A stretch of 64,000 bases of DNA from Dicaeum eximium (lineage: Eukaryota; Chordata; Aves; Passeriformes; Dicaeidae). The notes under the pieces were generated by a model. It made no database searches and was not told where the DNA came from. It saw only the letters and a list, made by a program, of their open reading frames with translations. Where the stretch lies: the NCBI GenBank assembly GCA_013396995.1, contig VWZP01002231.1, forward strand, positions 290,248 to 354,247. The letters are read 5' to 3'. The translations under genes were made by a program, and so were the position numbers. Position 1 is the first letter of the stretch, and each line of letters opens with the position of its first letter. Positions 44,823 to 58,000 of this stretch are shown piece by piece.

Positions 44823-46012
44823 CGATTTGCGCAGCCAATTGCACAACCACATGTTCAAAATTCAGCCTTCAGAAATGCAGCCTCAACTGAAATTTCCTTA
44901 TCTGCTCCTAACTCTCCAACTGCTCTTCCCAAAATGATTTTTCGTCCCTGCAACCCCAAAACTGACTGTGATGATGGTAATAAAATGAATACAGCCTGGG
45001 CAGATAAACTGCTCTCCTCTGCAATGTAAAATGTAAGGCTAGTAAAAGAAAGTAAGGGCTGGTAGGGAGTACATGTTTTAGATTCCAGTGTCGGCCTGTT
45101 TGCCAAACATGATGGCTTTTAGTGGAAGAAAATCAGTGCAAAACAAACAGCCTCATCCCCCAGTCCCTGATCTCCAGCTGCTGCAATAGAACCATGTGCT
45201 CAGGAACAGCCCAGTTGCAAAAATTTCTCACAAGCTTTGGTGCTGGGGCTGGGGAAGGATTTATCCCCATGACTGCCTATATGAAGTGTGAGCCATTGAC
45301 ACCAAGCTCAAGAATTTTCTCCCTACCAAAATCCAAGGTATTTTTGTTTTGTTTTCCCTTTATGTTTTTTTCTCTTCTCCTCTCTCTCAAAGGTTAAATG
45401 GTTCCCACGGGGTGCAAGAAAGGGTTATTGAAAGCAGCAGGTCCACTTTTGAATATTGCACTTCTGGTAAATCTCTGATCCAGCATCTAGTGGTTAACCA
45501 CTGATACAGGAAATGACATTTAACATTTTATCACTCAGCCAGGAATGGAAGAACAAGGCAAGTCTGTATGTGGTAAAGATGGATCATTGCCTACTACCTA
45601 CCCCTTAAAGGCATATCATGCCATTTAAAAGGAAATGTTTTTCATGCAGGGACTTTTTTCCCCTCTTTGTGTACCTTTCTGCTTAAGGCGGACCAAAAAC
45701 CTGGAAAACAAATCCCCTTCTTCCGACCCACCCCTGGTTTTGCCTGCTAAAATAGGGGTTATGGCCTTATAAACAACTTAAATCCTCTTTCCTGCTCTTT
45801 TGTATCTTTTGGAAGTCTGTCCCAGGCCCTGGAGGAAGCTGGGGGAGGGGAAGCGGGGTGGGGGAGTAACCCGTGATGGAAAATTCGTGTTTCAGTAGGT
45901 GGCACTCGCTGCCCTGACTCAGAGCTCAGCTCTCCCGGGCACGATGTGCTGCTGCCTTTAGTCCAGACATTCCTGAGCAAACGTGCTAAAGTGGCAAAGG
46001 AAGAAAACAGTT
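44823..46012. other. Intergenic DNA
   Basis: No recognised gene. A CTCF-like word TCAGTAGGTGGCAC lies at 45892-45905, in a locally GC-rich stretch just before the small gap. Confidence 0.55.
45892..45905 (+). promoter_or_regulatory. CTCF-like motif
   Basis: TCAGTAGGTGGCAC matches CCASYAGRKGGCRS with one mismatch at the first base. Motif match only. Confidence 0.35.
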
Positions 46013-46026
46013 NNNNNNNNNNNNNN
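46013..46026. other. Small assembly gap (14 N)
   Basis: Run of N directly next to the CA/TA microsatellite, probably a failure to resolve the repeat length. Confidence 0.99.
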
Positions 46027-46040
46027 ATGCACACACACAT

Positions 46041-46083
<43 letters not shown>
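46027..46083 (+). repeat. (CA)n(TA)n compound microsatellite
   Basis: CA repeats up to about 46060, followed directly by TA repeats, beginning right at the gap. The true length is unknown. Confidence 0.95.
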
Positions 46084-46387
46084 AAATCAAAAGAGGGGGC
46101 CGGAACTTCAGCAATGAGAAATTGTTGTGGGTTATTGATTTCCGTGTCACTGCACTGGTGTTTGGTTTACAGCAGCGAGTGCCCACCTGTTGTCACCACG
46201 CAGCCGTGCTTTCTGTGGGAGCTGCTAAAACTTGGTCTGATTGCCGAGTGCATATTCAGGAAGCAAGCAAGCAAGCTCAGAAATTCAATGGTTGTGTACA
46301 GTTCAACTAAAATTCAAAAGGCTGCCAATCTGCCTATATAAATTCTAACAGTTTCAGATGTTTTCCTCATACATGCTGGAGTGGGGG

Positions 46388-46420
46388 AAAAAAAAAAAAA
46401 AAAAAAACAAACAACAAAAA
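46388..46420 (+). repeat. Poly(A) tract with CAAA tail
   Basis: About 20 consecutive A bases followed by CAAACAACAAAAA. It could be the tail of a retroposed sequence, but nothing upstream is recognised. Confidence 0.9.
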
Positions 46421-48378
46421 GATGGAGCATGGTCCTCCTGCAATTAGGATATGTGGGCAAGCACTTTGATTTTTCATCTGTTCCAGAGGCCATTTTCACC
46501 TAATGACATAGTGTGAGATGTTTTCCTAAGAGTGAACTTCAAGACTGCCAAAACCTTCCTGGAAGTGAGCAAAAAAAGGCATTAGAAAGCAACATATTAA
46601 AGATAGACCAGCTCTCCTGATCTGTGGGGCTGCAAAACATGATTTTCATGAGCCCAAGAGCCACAAGAAGCAAATTCTTCAGAGAGCCAGTGAGTGGTGG
46701 CAGCAGCAAAGTCCTTCATGAGGAGTTCAAAGGCTATGGATGAGGGCAGCTCTCCAGAAGTCCCACTGTTCTCTGGCTTGGCTGGAAGTGAAGCTGGATG
46801 ATGGGATGCTGGAAAGCTGCCTTGCTCAGTCCTGCAGCAAGGATCTTGGATTCCATCAGCCACAACTTATCAGCACAGCTCTCCTGTAGCTGAAACACTG
46901 GCTCACTCAAAGCGTTTGAAAGCCGTTCTTGCAGTGCCACACTGGTAGCTCAGGCATAGAAAATCAAAATGTGTACGACATAGAAACAAGCTCATATTTG
47001 TGTTCAGGTGGGTCTGACATGTACTGGAAATAGGGAGTAAGGATCTGCAGTTAAACCCTCAGTTGGTATCAAAAATGGGGGAAGTGTAGTTGTAGTTCTC
47101 AGCACACTCACTGTTCACTTAAGAGTGTCCATTCTTCAGCATCCTGCTTATTTTTCTGATTGTGGAAACCTGCTTAATACAGAATGCAAAGTGAGAAAGC
47201 TGTGGAAACTGCTTGGAGCATGTGGATAAGGGCTCTGCAGAAGCACACATGCACCACCCACAGAGTGAAGATGCACATGCATGAAACCAGATTCTCAGCC
47301 CTTAAGGGTGCATATTTTTGAAACTGTTATGATGTATTTTGTGCAGCTGAAAGCCCACTATGCTCAGGCATCCTAGTCTCTGTAGAATACCCTCTTCTCT
47401 CCAGCCTTGCAATGCAGTAGGACGCTGGTCTTGCCAGAAAATCTGCAGAGACTTGAGCAGGTCTTTGACCCTTCTGAATGTTTGCCAGCAAACCGTGATT
47501 GTCAGGATCAGAGCCTTGAGCTATACCTTGGGAAGTGCTAGTGTTTATCTCAGCACTTGATTGTACCCAAGTACTGGCTAGGAACATATTCTTTGAAGAA
47601 AGATCTGGAGCTGAATCCTTCTCTCATCGTGACTCTGCCAGCTGCCATCCCCAAAGCTGTTTTTATTCAGACAAGCTTCTCCATCCCTGCCAAAAAAACC
47701 TCGTAACAATTAATAACAATAAAAAGAAGGCAGCCTGGATAAATGAATTGTGCTGGCTCTATAAATCAGTGGCAATGGCAGCTCAGGAAGATCAGCGCTG
47801 CATGGTTAATGTGCTGTCTTCCATTTTGGTGTAGCCTTGGTCTCCTGGTTCACACTTGGTTGTGCTGCTGGTCTCCGTGCTGCCTGTGGCAGGTAGGCTG
47901 GCAGATGGGCACCAGCACCTCTGCACAGCAGGCTGCTTTGGTTTGCCTTGTTGTGGATGTGAGGAGGGTGTGAATGATCCCCTGTATGTGCCAGCTGTGT
48001 TGCATGACAGTTCATTAATTCTGATGACACAGAGCTGCACCCACGGCAGGCCCAGTGCTTGGTTTAACTCCCGGCCCTGTCATGTCGCAGCCTCTGGTGT
48101 GATAATTTGCCTGCAAGCACGTGTGTCACTGTGCTGTGATCCTGTCAGAAGCTGGGCCATGTTGGGCTAGATCAGAGTGTGGACAGGAGGCCTTCAAGGA
48201 CAGGCTGCCACCAAAGCCACTGCAGGCAGTGATGCTGTTAAGCAGGAGGTGGTCCTGTGTGCTCTGCCAGAGGACCCCATGCCATGCTGCGCTCCTGCTG
48301 GAGGCCTGCTTGCCTGGGTACAAGCTGTTGTTGCTTTAAGCACATGTTAACAAAACATTTCCTGGCAGTTTTCTTTAG
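46421..48378. other. Intergenic DNA
   Basis: About 2 kb without a recognised gene or repeat. The open frames on both strands are short (under 110 codons) and overlap. Confidence 0.55.
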
Positions 48379-48456
48379 GAAAAAAAAAACCAAACAAACC
48401 CCCCCAAACAAACAAAAAACAAACAAACAAACAAACAAAAAAACCCCAAACAAACA
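48379..48456 (+). repeat. A/C-rich low-complexity tract, (CAAA)n-like
   Basis: About 78 bp of A and C only (AAAAC, CCCCCCAAAC, then CAAA repeats). It is very similar in composition to 29804-29904 and to the smaller tract at about 49236-49275. Confidence 0.9.
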
Positions 48457-50756
48457 TAGGGGCACAAATCCAAAGGTACTGTCCTGCCAAAGTCCCAGGA
48501 TGGGTATCTGTATTTGGTTTGCTTCTTCTTGCTGGACAATGTATTTCTACTCAACCCTGGCTCCAAACTGTTGATAATATTGCTCTTCAGCTGTTATTTC
48601 CTACTCCAGAGCTGGAGGCCTTCTCTAATGAGGGAGACAGTTTGAAGGGTTCTGGAAAGGAAGATAAGTAGGAAATGGAAAAAGAAGAGAGAAAGATAGA
48701 GAAAAAGTAAATAAGCAAACAAACCCAACCACCTCCAGCATAAAACCTGTCCCCAAGAAGGGCGTGACTGCTTCACAAACAGCAAGGATAGCTTTCCCAG
48801 GCCCTGTGGGATGCCACATTCATCTCCTGGGGAGAAGACACTGAAGCTGCTCCATCAGCTCCTCAGCCAGCAAGGGCACTGCAGAGATCACTGAGAAGAA
48901 AAGAATGTGAAAGCAGGGGCAACAGGACAGGAGCCTGAGGAGGGCCCTGGTAGCCGTGGGGGAAAAGAAGGAGAAAGCTGGCTCCTCTTTCTCTTGCCTG
49001 TTAATCTCACATCCTTAGGATCCATTTCTAAAGTGTGCCTGTGAAACTGAACTGAACTGAAAGTGGTGTCATTTCTGAAACTGCTGCTGGCAGTAGCCAT
49101 CTCCCTTTAAAAACCTGTTGGGCTTGCCATGAGGAAGCACATGGAGAGAGCCTCTTGCAAGCCTAGCATCCCCCGCTCTGAGACTCACACAGCAGAAGGA
49201 AATACACGTTTTTCACAGATACATTCTTTTCCACAAGAAAAAACCCCAACAAAACAAAACCCCCAAAACCCCTCAACATTATTTTGTGTTTCTTTCTGAA
49301 GAATAATTTCCAGGGCGATGTTCATAGGACCCTGGGAGGTGATAAAGGTGACGTGAATGGCCAGCTGCAAGTAACAGTGCTTATCAAATAGTCTACAGCA
49401 AGGCAAAGCAGCAAAAATTCCTCTGTGTCTGCCAGTCAGGGAAGCAGCTAACTCTGAAACTGCATACTGAGAAAACTCTTACTTTGCTCACCCACCCAGG
49501 GTTTCTTATTGTCATCTATGATACAAGTGCTATTTTGGACAGTGGTTTTAATGTAATGGGGTGAATATCTAGATATTTTCCACTGGAAGTGTATTGCTGT
49601 GAACACTAAAATTGACCTGGTTTTTCTGGGCCACTCTGAAACTACCCATGGACCCTTCCCAGCCTCTGCCAGACAGCAGCCACTGAGTTTTAAGGCCAGA
49701 GATTTATTGTCTAGATAATTATCCTGAAGCATGGTCTCTACAAGTTAAGGTGCTGAGCACAAAGACATGAAAAACTGCCTGAGTTCTTGGCTTACATGAG
49801 CCAAATGGGTTTGTATTGGTAAGCTGGTGCTCCAGAAAGGCAGAAATGGATATGCAATTTCCTTCCCTGATATGCAGCTCCTTCCCTGGATATGCAATCT
49901 CCTTCACTGAACACTTTGATAGTTGGTGTCATCCCTTCGCAGAAGTGCTGAGAAGACCTCAAGATACTGATCCCAAAAGGAAGGTGACATGGCTAAGGTT
50001 GTCTATATGTTTTAAGAGATGAAAACTCTCTTTTGTGAGAGTGGTGGAAGGCAAGCTGCTCTCATTTTGCCTCAAGGTCTTTGCACAACTGGTGCTGCAG
50101 TAAGCTCTGTGCACACACACACATGCTGTTGAAGTCACTGTGCAGGCTCCGTGCAGCCACACATCACCTCCCATTTGGAGAGTCTCAGCTCCTGGCATCA
50201 GGTGAGGAATTCACACCATGCCCATTCAAATTACCCCCTGATGGTCATCTCAGCCCTGAAGTCAAGGCCAGCCTGCAACACCAGGCCTGGGAGCGTGGTG
50301 GTCTGGCAACAGGCTGGTGTAGAGTGGGTGTGTAAGCACAGAGCACATGGTTCAGGGACAAAGTCAGGCTTACTTACCATGTTCTGCAGGGAATACCCAA
50401 GCTTTATTCCTAACTTGATACTGTAAATATTTTGGGAATGAGCTCTACCAACATGAGTGTCCTGATGCTGTTGGAACTAGTGATGGTGGTGGCTTTCCAC
50501 TGTGAAACAGCACTCCAGTGAAATCCATGGGTGATCCTGTGGTTGTGGTGTATTCACTTAAACACTGCATGAGCCCTTTAGTGGTGGTTTGAATTTTAGA
50601 GGAAGCAGAGCAGTAGAGGAAGAATAGAGGTAGATCTTAGAGCTGTGTCACTGCCATTTCATTTTAAAACAACAGAGCTGGGCATTGTGTGTTGTGCAAA
50701 TGTAGTCTTCCACTGCAGATATCTAAGTAATGTTCTGATGGTTTGTGTAATTACAC
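48457..50756. other. Intergenic DNA
   Basis: No recognised gene. It contains a small A/C-rich tract near 49.25 kb and three 20-bp tandem units at 49849-49909. Confidence 0.55.
49849..49909 (+). repeat. Three-copy 20-bp tandem repeat
   Basis: Three adjacent units of about 20 bp start GATATGCAATTTCCTTCCCT, with a few differences between copies (the second has CAGCTCC, the third CAATCTCCTTCACTG). Confidence 0.9.
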
Positions 50757-50818
50757 TTTTTTGTTTTGTTTTGTTGTTTTTGTTTTGGGTTTTTTTGGGT
50801 TGTTTTTTTTTTTTTTTA
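50757..50818 (+). repeat. T/G-rich low-complexity tract
   Basis: About 62 bp of TTTTG and TTTTGGG units ending in a run of T. It resembles the reverse complement of the A/C-rich tracts elsewhere in the window. Confidence 0.9.
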
Positions 50819-51560
50819 ATAAGTGAATAACACATCAATGCTGCTCTGGGAAAGACTGTGAACACCCTTATAAACAGGAAGGTGATATGAAGCAATTGCA
50901 GAGAGATTAAAGAATGTCTGGAAAACAACAGTACAAGTTCCAACTTGGAAAAATGCAAACTGGAGAAAAACAACTTGAAACTCAAATATGCAGCAGGAGT
51001 AAATTGTGTTGAGGAGATCTAGGAATGATAGCATCTAGCTGATTGGAAATGGTATTTCTTAAGCTGCAGAAGTGGGCAATGCGTGGGAAGGCACTCTCTT
51101 ACATGTGGGGAGGCAGAGCATGTGGAATATTGCTCTGAGTCCTGTGTATTGCACTTCTAGGCAGACAGAGACATACTGGAGGGGATTCAAGAACAGCAAC
51201 CAAAAAAACCAGGGGGACGTTGTCTGTGAATATGCCATCTCTAAATTTTTCTTCATGAAGTAGTCAGAAGATGACAAAGAGGGAATGTGGTAATTGTCGC
51301 CAGTGTTAGAAAAAAGTAAATGCTAAACAGATTTGCTTAAGGATGTGTGCAGGGGGATAATCAGGAGTAATGGGAGTGCTCCTATAAAAGGAACATTGAA
51401 TCTCAGGAATCTCCTTGATGGAGAGATGTGCAATGCCTTGCAAGGAAGTGGTGGAAACTTCATTCCTTGGGGACATCTAACACTTGACCACACAAAGCAC
51501 TAGGAAGTTTATTAGGGGAAATGACTGCATTGGATAGGCAGGGGAAGTATGATACAAAAG
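50819..51560 (+). mobile_element. Old CR1-like LINE fragment (+ strand)
   Basis: Several blocks occur in the right order for the 3' third of an old amniote CR1. They are 'ggagaaaaacaacttgaaactc', 'gcagcaggagtaaattgtgttgaggagatct', TGGAATATTGCTCTGAGTCC, ACTGGAGGGGATTCAAGAAC with 'agcaacc', and finally 'aaggaagtggtggaaacttcattccttgggg'. All frames are broken and there are insertions, so it is an ancient dead copy. The 3' terminal repeat is not visible. Confidence 0.6.
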
Positions 51561-54399
51561 ATCACTTTCAATTTATCTGAATGTATGATATGAATGGGAA
51601 AATATGTATCAGTATCAGTATCAGTAAAATATTTCCATATTCAACAGGCTTAAGCTGCCTTTCATTTATAGTAATGAGAGACCAATTTAGTCCCAAAAGG
51701 TTCCTCTTTTTTCCACTCTACCAACGGTACTTTTCCTAATTTTTGCTGAGAAGCAATAACCTTAGAGCACAGAGGACTGGGAGGCTTTTTCTCAGAATAA
51801 GCAATAGTTTTGTCAGAAAATCTCATTTCCTGGGTGGGTGATGCCAAAACATAGGGCAGAAGATAGTCATGTTGAATTTGTGGGTGTCACCTCAGTATGA
51901 TGTTCCTTCACGGGGAAGCAGCTCAGTGTTCTTCATGGAGGCACCTGGCTTTTATAAGTTCCCACATGGGTCAGGAGCTACTTGCATTTGCCATTAAAAT
52001 TGGCTGCCAGAATGAGTTACCCTGGTTGTTTGATTGGAATGCTTAAAAGCCGTGCTATGCCTACAAAGAGACAAACAGAAAGTTATACACGCAAAAAAAA
52101 AAAAGCGTTCACAACCACAATATTTTGCAAAGCACCCCCCTCCCATCTGTGGAAGTGCTTTCCCATCCCGCCGGGCGCACAGCAAGCAGCGCATTCCTGT
52201 GGACTCCGAAGGCTTTCAGGGTTGCCTAGGTATTGGGAGATCAGGTGGTCAAGCTGTAGCTTCAGAGCAATAGGAGCTAACCAGGGAGAGTGGAAAAAGA
52301 CAGAAATATGCATCTGGCTGTGCTGCAAACCCAGCCTCGAGCAGCTCCTCCAGAGGTGTCCCTTTGCTGCAGCACCGGGTTAACCCTGTGCTCATTAGCC
52401 TTGAGGGTCTCTCTTGACAGCGTGCCCTCTCTGTAATCTAAAGCTGTGCTTGGGAGATAAGGGCTTTGTGTACTGGTTATAAACAGCGAGGCTGGAGTGG
52501 AAATTCACAGGGCTGGAAGTCAGAGTAGCTTTGCAGCTACATTGAGGAAGCCTCAGAAAGGGTGAGGGCTCCTTCTCTCTGCACATTCAAAGCAGCTTCT
52601 CCTCCAGTCTCACACAGGGCACTTGTTTGTGCTTTGTGCTCTGCCCCTGCCTAGACAAGTCCTTGTACTGAAAGGTTTTTCTTGTTTTATTCTGGAGTCA
52701 CTTTGGATGCATTGTCCTCTCCCAAGTGCTTTGTACTTCTGACAAAGCAAGGTGCTTGTATAACATTGCTGAGGGGGAGGGAAAATAGCGGGATTGGAGG
52801 ACAAACACTTACCTTGAGAAACTTTTAAGAATCTAGTTTTATTTTGTGTCTCAGATCAAAGGCTGATTTTCTCTTGAAATGTCCATAGTTCCATAGTATT
52901 TGTCTTCTTGCACCTCTTTGGCTCTTAATTGGTTTGGAAAATTCCCATGTTTTTTCACTATAAGAGTACTGAGGGCCCTCCCACCACCATTCTTTCCCTG
53001 CATATTATCAGATTTCAGGGAAAAGTTGGACTTAGCAAGTTCTTTTTCATTAAAAGAAAAACGAGAATCTAACACTTGTATGTGGGTGAAATGAATAGAG
53101 TTGCAAGTGGTTCTCAGTAAAGGATAGGTGTGGGTTGGGTAAGACAATATTGTCTAATAGCCTTGGAAGTCACCTAAAGGTATAGCAGTAAGAATGAAGA
53201 CATCAGCTGTGAAAGAGTACACAGCCTTTGAGTTTCCTACCTCCCCTCCCCTCCCCCATCTGACAGCTTTTGTGTTGTCCCAGATGAACATGCTTTTTCA
53301 CTCACCCACCTGCTTGGTGGTTTTCAGTGGGCCTGTCAAGGCAAACAAGGTGAAAAACATGGGAGGCTAAAGAATAGGTTTCTAACCATTATCCTGTTTA
53401 GAGCAATAGATTATGACCCCAAAGTGGATGCAGGATCTTACTCCATTCAGTTCTGTCCTCAGTGAGCACATACTAGGTGTTACAAGAGCAGTTGTAGCCC
53501 AGGACCTATGATGGGGACATAGGAAATCAAGCAGAGGAAATAACAGAGTTGTACCCAGGTATACAGATGGTCTGTGGAGGTCCCCAGAGTGAGGAATTGA
53601 AATAGCAAGCTGTTCATCTTTGATTCAGCATTCCTACTGGACTCCAGCATCCAAACTGTTTTCCATTCCTGAGGTTTCTGTGTATCATCTCTCAAATCCA
53701 ACATCTCCTTGTCTGTCTGCCAACACAATGAAAACCTAGACCGTGGAGCCTTGGTATGGCCACCTTTCCTTCACTTTTACTGAAGCATCCTGGGTGCCAG
53801 CAACATTGATCCTCTCAAGTCTCCTAAACAACAGCCTCTTTTTTCAGTGCTCTGACCACTACATTGCTCATCTCCTTGCTTACTTTTGCTGGATGACACC
53901 TTCCCACTTTTGCTGGCCCTGCCCTTCTTGTCATACAAATCTATCCCCCAGGGGCCTTTTGCAAAGGTGACCTGGCTGTCACACCCCAAAACCCCATTCT
54001 GGATGGGACACATTCCTCCCAGGTGTCTGCAAAAACATTTTCCTCTCCTCTGGATCTCTGAAAAGCTGCCACTCCCCACACTCCACCAGCACCTACCAGA
54101 TATGTCGGGACCTGAGGCTGCCTGGTCAGTGCCAAATATTGTCCTTGTGTTTTTGATATTTTGTCCTTCCCTCTCTCCTTCACATGAACCTAAACAAAAG
54201 TGATATTGTGCAGAGGATATTAATGTGATGTCATTAATTTCAGGCTACTAAATCAGGTGGAGTCAGTTAGGTTCCCTACAGAGCCAGTAAAGGAAGACAA
54301 CATCTAATAAACCTCCTAAGTTGTCCTATCCTTCTCCACCGATTGCATAAGGAGCTTATTTATCTAACTTAGGTAACAAATATCCCCCTGAGGATAATA
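51561..54399. other. Intergenic DNA
   Basis: About 2.8 kb without a recognised gene or repeat family, apart from an 11-12 bp A run near 52.09 kb and a short C-rich stretch near 53.25 kb. Confidence 0.55.
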
Positions 54400-55050
54400 A
54401 TAAAAATATCACACTTCCTCTCTATGCCCAGCTTCTTCTGTGAGAAAAAAAGTGTTGGGGAATTATGTGTGTAGTAAAGAAAGGCAGGCACAGGGAGCAA
54501 GGAGGAGAGAAACTGAGGGAAGATGAGAATGAGAGTCTGGGGTGATATGAAAGGAAAAACGGGAGATGAGATGAGGTAGTTGAAAGGATCCTCAGGAACA
54601 AATAAACTTAAGAGGTGGAAGTGGAGGAAAGATAACTGCAGAAGAGACAGTGAAGGAAAAAAGAAGAGAGCAGCAGGAGGCAATATGATGCTTATCAGAG
54701 AAGTGTTTGTGAGTGGGCAGGCAGGAAGCAGCCACCAGGAAGGAAGAATACATTCAAAGTGATACCAAATGTGAGTCTGGGCTAGAAGGGCCAGCTGTGA
54801 TACTAAAAAGCCTGAGAAGGGAAGGAAAAGGGAAGAGGAAAGGGAAGGGAAATAAGAAGAGGATGGGGAATGAAAGATAGTGAGTTCAGGAAACAAATCC
54901 TTACAAACTTTAAAGAAACGACCCTGTGCCAGAGGAAGGTTTGGTTTAATCCAATGACAGAAATGGTCAGACAGGGAAAAAAATAAAAAGCAGTCATAAG
55001 TGGAGGACAATTGAACAGAGGAAAAGCACTAAAAGGAGAGTAGGCACAGA
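54400..55050 (+). other. Purine-rich strand-asymmetric segment
   Basis: For about 650 bp the + strand is strongly enriched in A and G without being a simple repeat (many GAAAGG, GGAAGAGG and AGGAGAGA words). Because stop codons are purine-rich apart from their T, the - strand lacks stops. It therefore shows a 213-codon Ser/Phe/Leu/Pro-rich frame at 54369-55010 that I regard as a compositional artefact. Confidence 0.8.
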
Positions 55051-58000
55051 AAACAAGAGTCTTGGCTTGCTGTCTTGGAGTCTTTCCAGGGACTTTAGTG
55101 GGAGCAGATTTGGGCCTGGAGCATTTGAAATTACTGTCGCACAGTCTTTAGTCAGAACTCATTCTCGTAACTCCTATGTAAAAATTATGTATCTTCAAAG
55201 CTTTTGTGGATCTGTATGTATGCAACCCCAACCCTGCCAATCCCTGCACTGTAAAATCCTGATGATTGCTGCACCCTCTGGGTGAATAGGATTTGTGCTC
55301 TCCAAGTATGTAAACACTCGCTGTTTGGGTTGCACCTTGCCACTGCAAATAGAACCACTGACCTACAAAGTACAGCAGCTTAACTGTCTGTAAAATAGAT
55401 ACAGATCCAAGGTGTCACAGAGGTGGACCCAAGACTGCTGGGTGTCCACACAAAGAAGCAGTTTCCAGCTGGAATGATTTCTGTACTTCTTTACTGAATT
55501 TCTGATCTGTGATTTTGGAAGTCTGTTCTCTGCCAGACTGCTTTTGCCCTTTCTTTCCTTCATCCCCTTTCCTCCTATGGAATGACCACAGTGCCTCTGA
55601 AAGTAAACAAAGCACAGGACAGGTTTGGCAGGACCTTTCAAAAGGAAAATATTCCCTCTCCATCTGAGTGGTTATGAATAATGTTCTCCATAGCACATTT
55701 AGTTCAGACTTCAAAGCCGTTGTCACTGAGGTAGTGTCAAAGTTGCTTTGAAACACAGACTGACAAAATGAAAGCACTCACAGGAAATTCAATTCTTGCC
55801 CAGAACAGATTTTCAGAGTACCTGTGGCCACCTGGGTTAAGCTGCTTTTATAAATTATTAGATTTCTCTGCTCAACACCCCCTACTGGCTTTCTGTCCAT
55901 CATTGCTCTTCCACAGGGAAGTGTGGCTTTTAATGCTGCCTTGGAGAAAGACAAAGGGTGCAAATCTGCCTAGCATCTTCAGAAATGGTCCCTCTGCAGC
56001 ATCATCAGCACCTGGCACTGCTGCCCCGGGCACTGCCATCCCAGTGTGATGACTTTTCTCTGGGCTGCAGTAATTTGCCTGCTATCAAGCTGCGTTTGAT
56101 GAAGATCAGAGCTGAAAACAAGGCTAGATGAAATCTGCTTGGCTAATTTGTGTACCTCACCCTCTGTCAGCACTCAGCCTCTCACCCTTTGCCCTCCTCC
56201 TAAGAAGAGAGGCTGAACGGAGATGTATCACCCTGCTCTGATGGCAGGGTGATGAACACGAAATAAAAAAGCACATGAATGCAGGCACCCAGCAGCCCTG
56301 TCACAGCTGGATGGAACCCAGTCACTGTTAGGCTGCTAGCATGTTACACTCCCTGGGCATGACATAGCCCTTTCCAAGCTCTGGCAATGTGTGGTCCTTC
56401 TCGAAGCCAAATAGAGATGGCTCCATCCACTCCAAAATGCAAAACTCCACAGGTAGACACTGCAGACACTTGATGCAGAATGTTCTGGAGTCCATCTTGT
56501 GGTCAGAAAAGCAGGAAGTGCCTTTTCCCCCATTCTTTTGGCCACAGATTGATGGCACATTGTCAGCAATTACCTCCTTTTGCTGCTTTCTGGCACTGAT
56601 AACCCCAGGGCTGCAGAGCATGGATGGTCAGTACCTACCCATGGACAGAATGGGTTCTTGTTCAACTTCTGTGTGCGTCTGCTCTTTGGTGAAACCTCCA
56701 GGTGTCTCCTATAAACTGGCTGCTTTTGTGTTTGGGTATGTGTATGTACATGTAAGTGGCCTGTAATGGGTGTAGAGCAATTTTAGTAGCTCTAGGCTCT
56801 AGAAGAAATGGCCCAAATCAGGATAATTTAAAACAAACAAAGNTACCCAACAACCTAAAACAAAGAGAGAGGACAGCAGAATAAATTTTCTCTCCACAGT
56901 TCTAAGAGAGGTTTTGTGGGATTTTTATAGAGGTAGAAATTGGGTTGAATTCTGTCAGCAGCTGCTGAGGCTGAAATCTGCTTTTGGCTTGGAGGCCACC
57001 TCAGATGAGAGATGTAGATCCAGATTTTGGGAAAATGCACGTGCCTCTGCTTTTTGATGCCAGCAATCTGTTTTTGCAGAGGCACTGAGTTGTTTTTTTG
57101 ATCTCAGTAGGAGTTCTGGGTGCGTTAATGCTCATGCAAATCAAGCTGCAGGTATCTAAAGTCAGGCAAAAAAAGCAGGCACCTCAAATTTTCAGGCTGC
57201 TTTACATAATCGCAGCTCAAAAACCTCTCTGCATTTAATTTTCCCACGTTGATAATACTGTGACTCTAAAATGTTCCTCAGGTGGACTCTGGGATGAGAG
57301 TTAAGCCTTCATTTAGCTGGAGAAAAAGGATCCCTGTCATTGATAGCCATACTTACTGTATTACAGAAAAATGTGTATCAAAAGATCTGAAGTTTTCTTC
57401 TTATTCTCCTTGCCCATCCTATGTCCCTGGATATATTGAGTAAATTCTCTGTGGTCCTGGTTGTGCACACCAAAAATAGTAGTCTTGAAGATGTGCTATG
57501 AGCTGTTCTTAGTGTTTGCAACACCCCATAGGGGGGTGGTCATAGTTTTGCTCCGTGGCTAAGTGAATGTTTTTGGGAGAAATGCTCGTTCAAAGCAAAG
57601 GAGATCAGGATATTTTTCCCCTTGAAAAATAAAGAAAAGAAAGCCAAGCCTTTCTTATTATCTTGAAATGCTACTCATGATCCAGAGTGATATAGTCTCC
57701 TTCTTATTCCTGTTAATTAATATCTTCCTTATAGAAATTTAGGTCAATTTTTAAATGAAAATTTCCATCCTGAAGTGAAAAAGCAAAAGGTTTCCATTTG
57801 ACATTTCTGGAACAAATAATTTTTAGGGTTGACAGACTAAACTTTTTCAATGCTACAATTTTTTTTTTCCCTGCTTGTTTTCAGCTGTAACTCTTTGCTT
57901 CACTTGACCTAAACTTGCAGTTCTTGACTGTCCATGCTGAAAAATGCTTTTTCCCAGAAAATACACTATTCACAAAAATAGCTCATCCAGCTGAACCCAG

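Noticed and set aside
52441..52600. Possible enhancer with a GATA-type word (GGGAGATAAGGGC)
   Set aside because: A single short motif is expected by chance many times, and there is no supporting cluster of sites that I could defend.
54369..55010. 213-codon Ser/Phe/Leu-rich frame on the - strand
   Set aside because: It lies exactly on the purine-skewed segment, where stop codons are depleted on the opposite strand. It has no domain or organised hydrophobic pattern.
56227..56253. Perfect 10-bp hairpin with a 7-base loop
   Set aside because: About one stem of this size is expected by chance in 64 kb. No flanking extension or poly(U) context supports an RNA gene.
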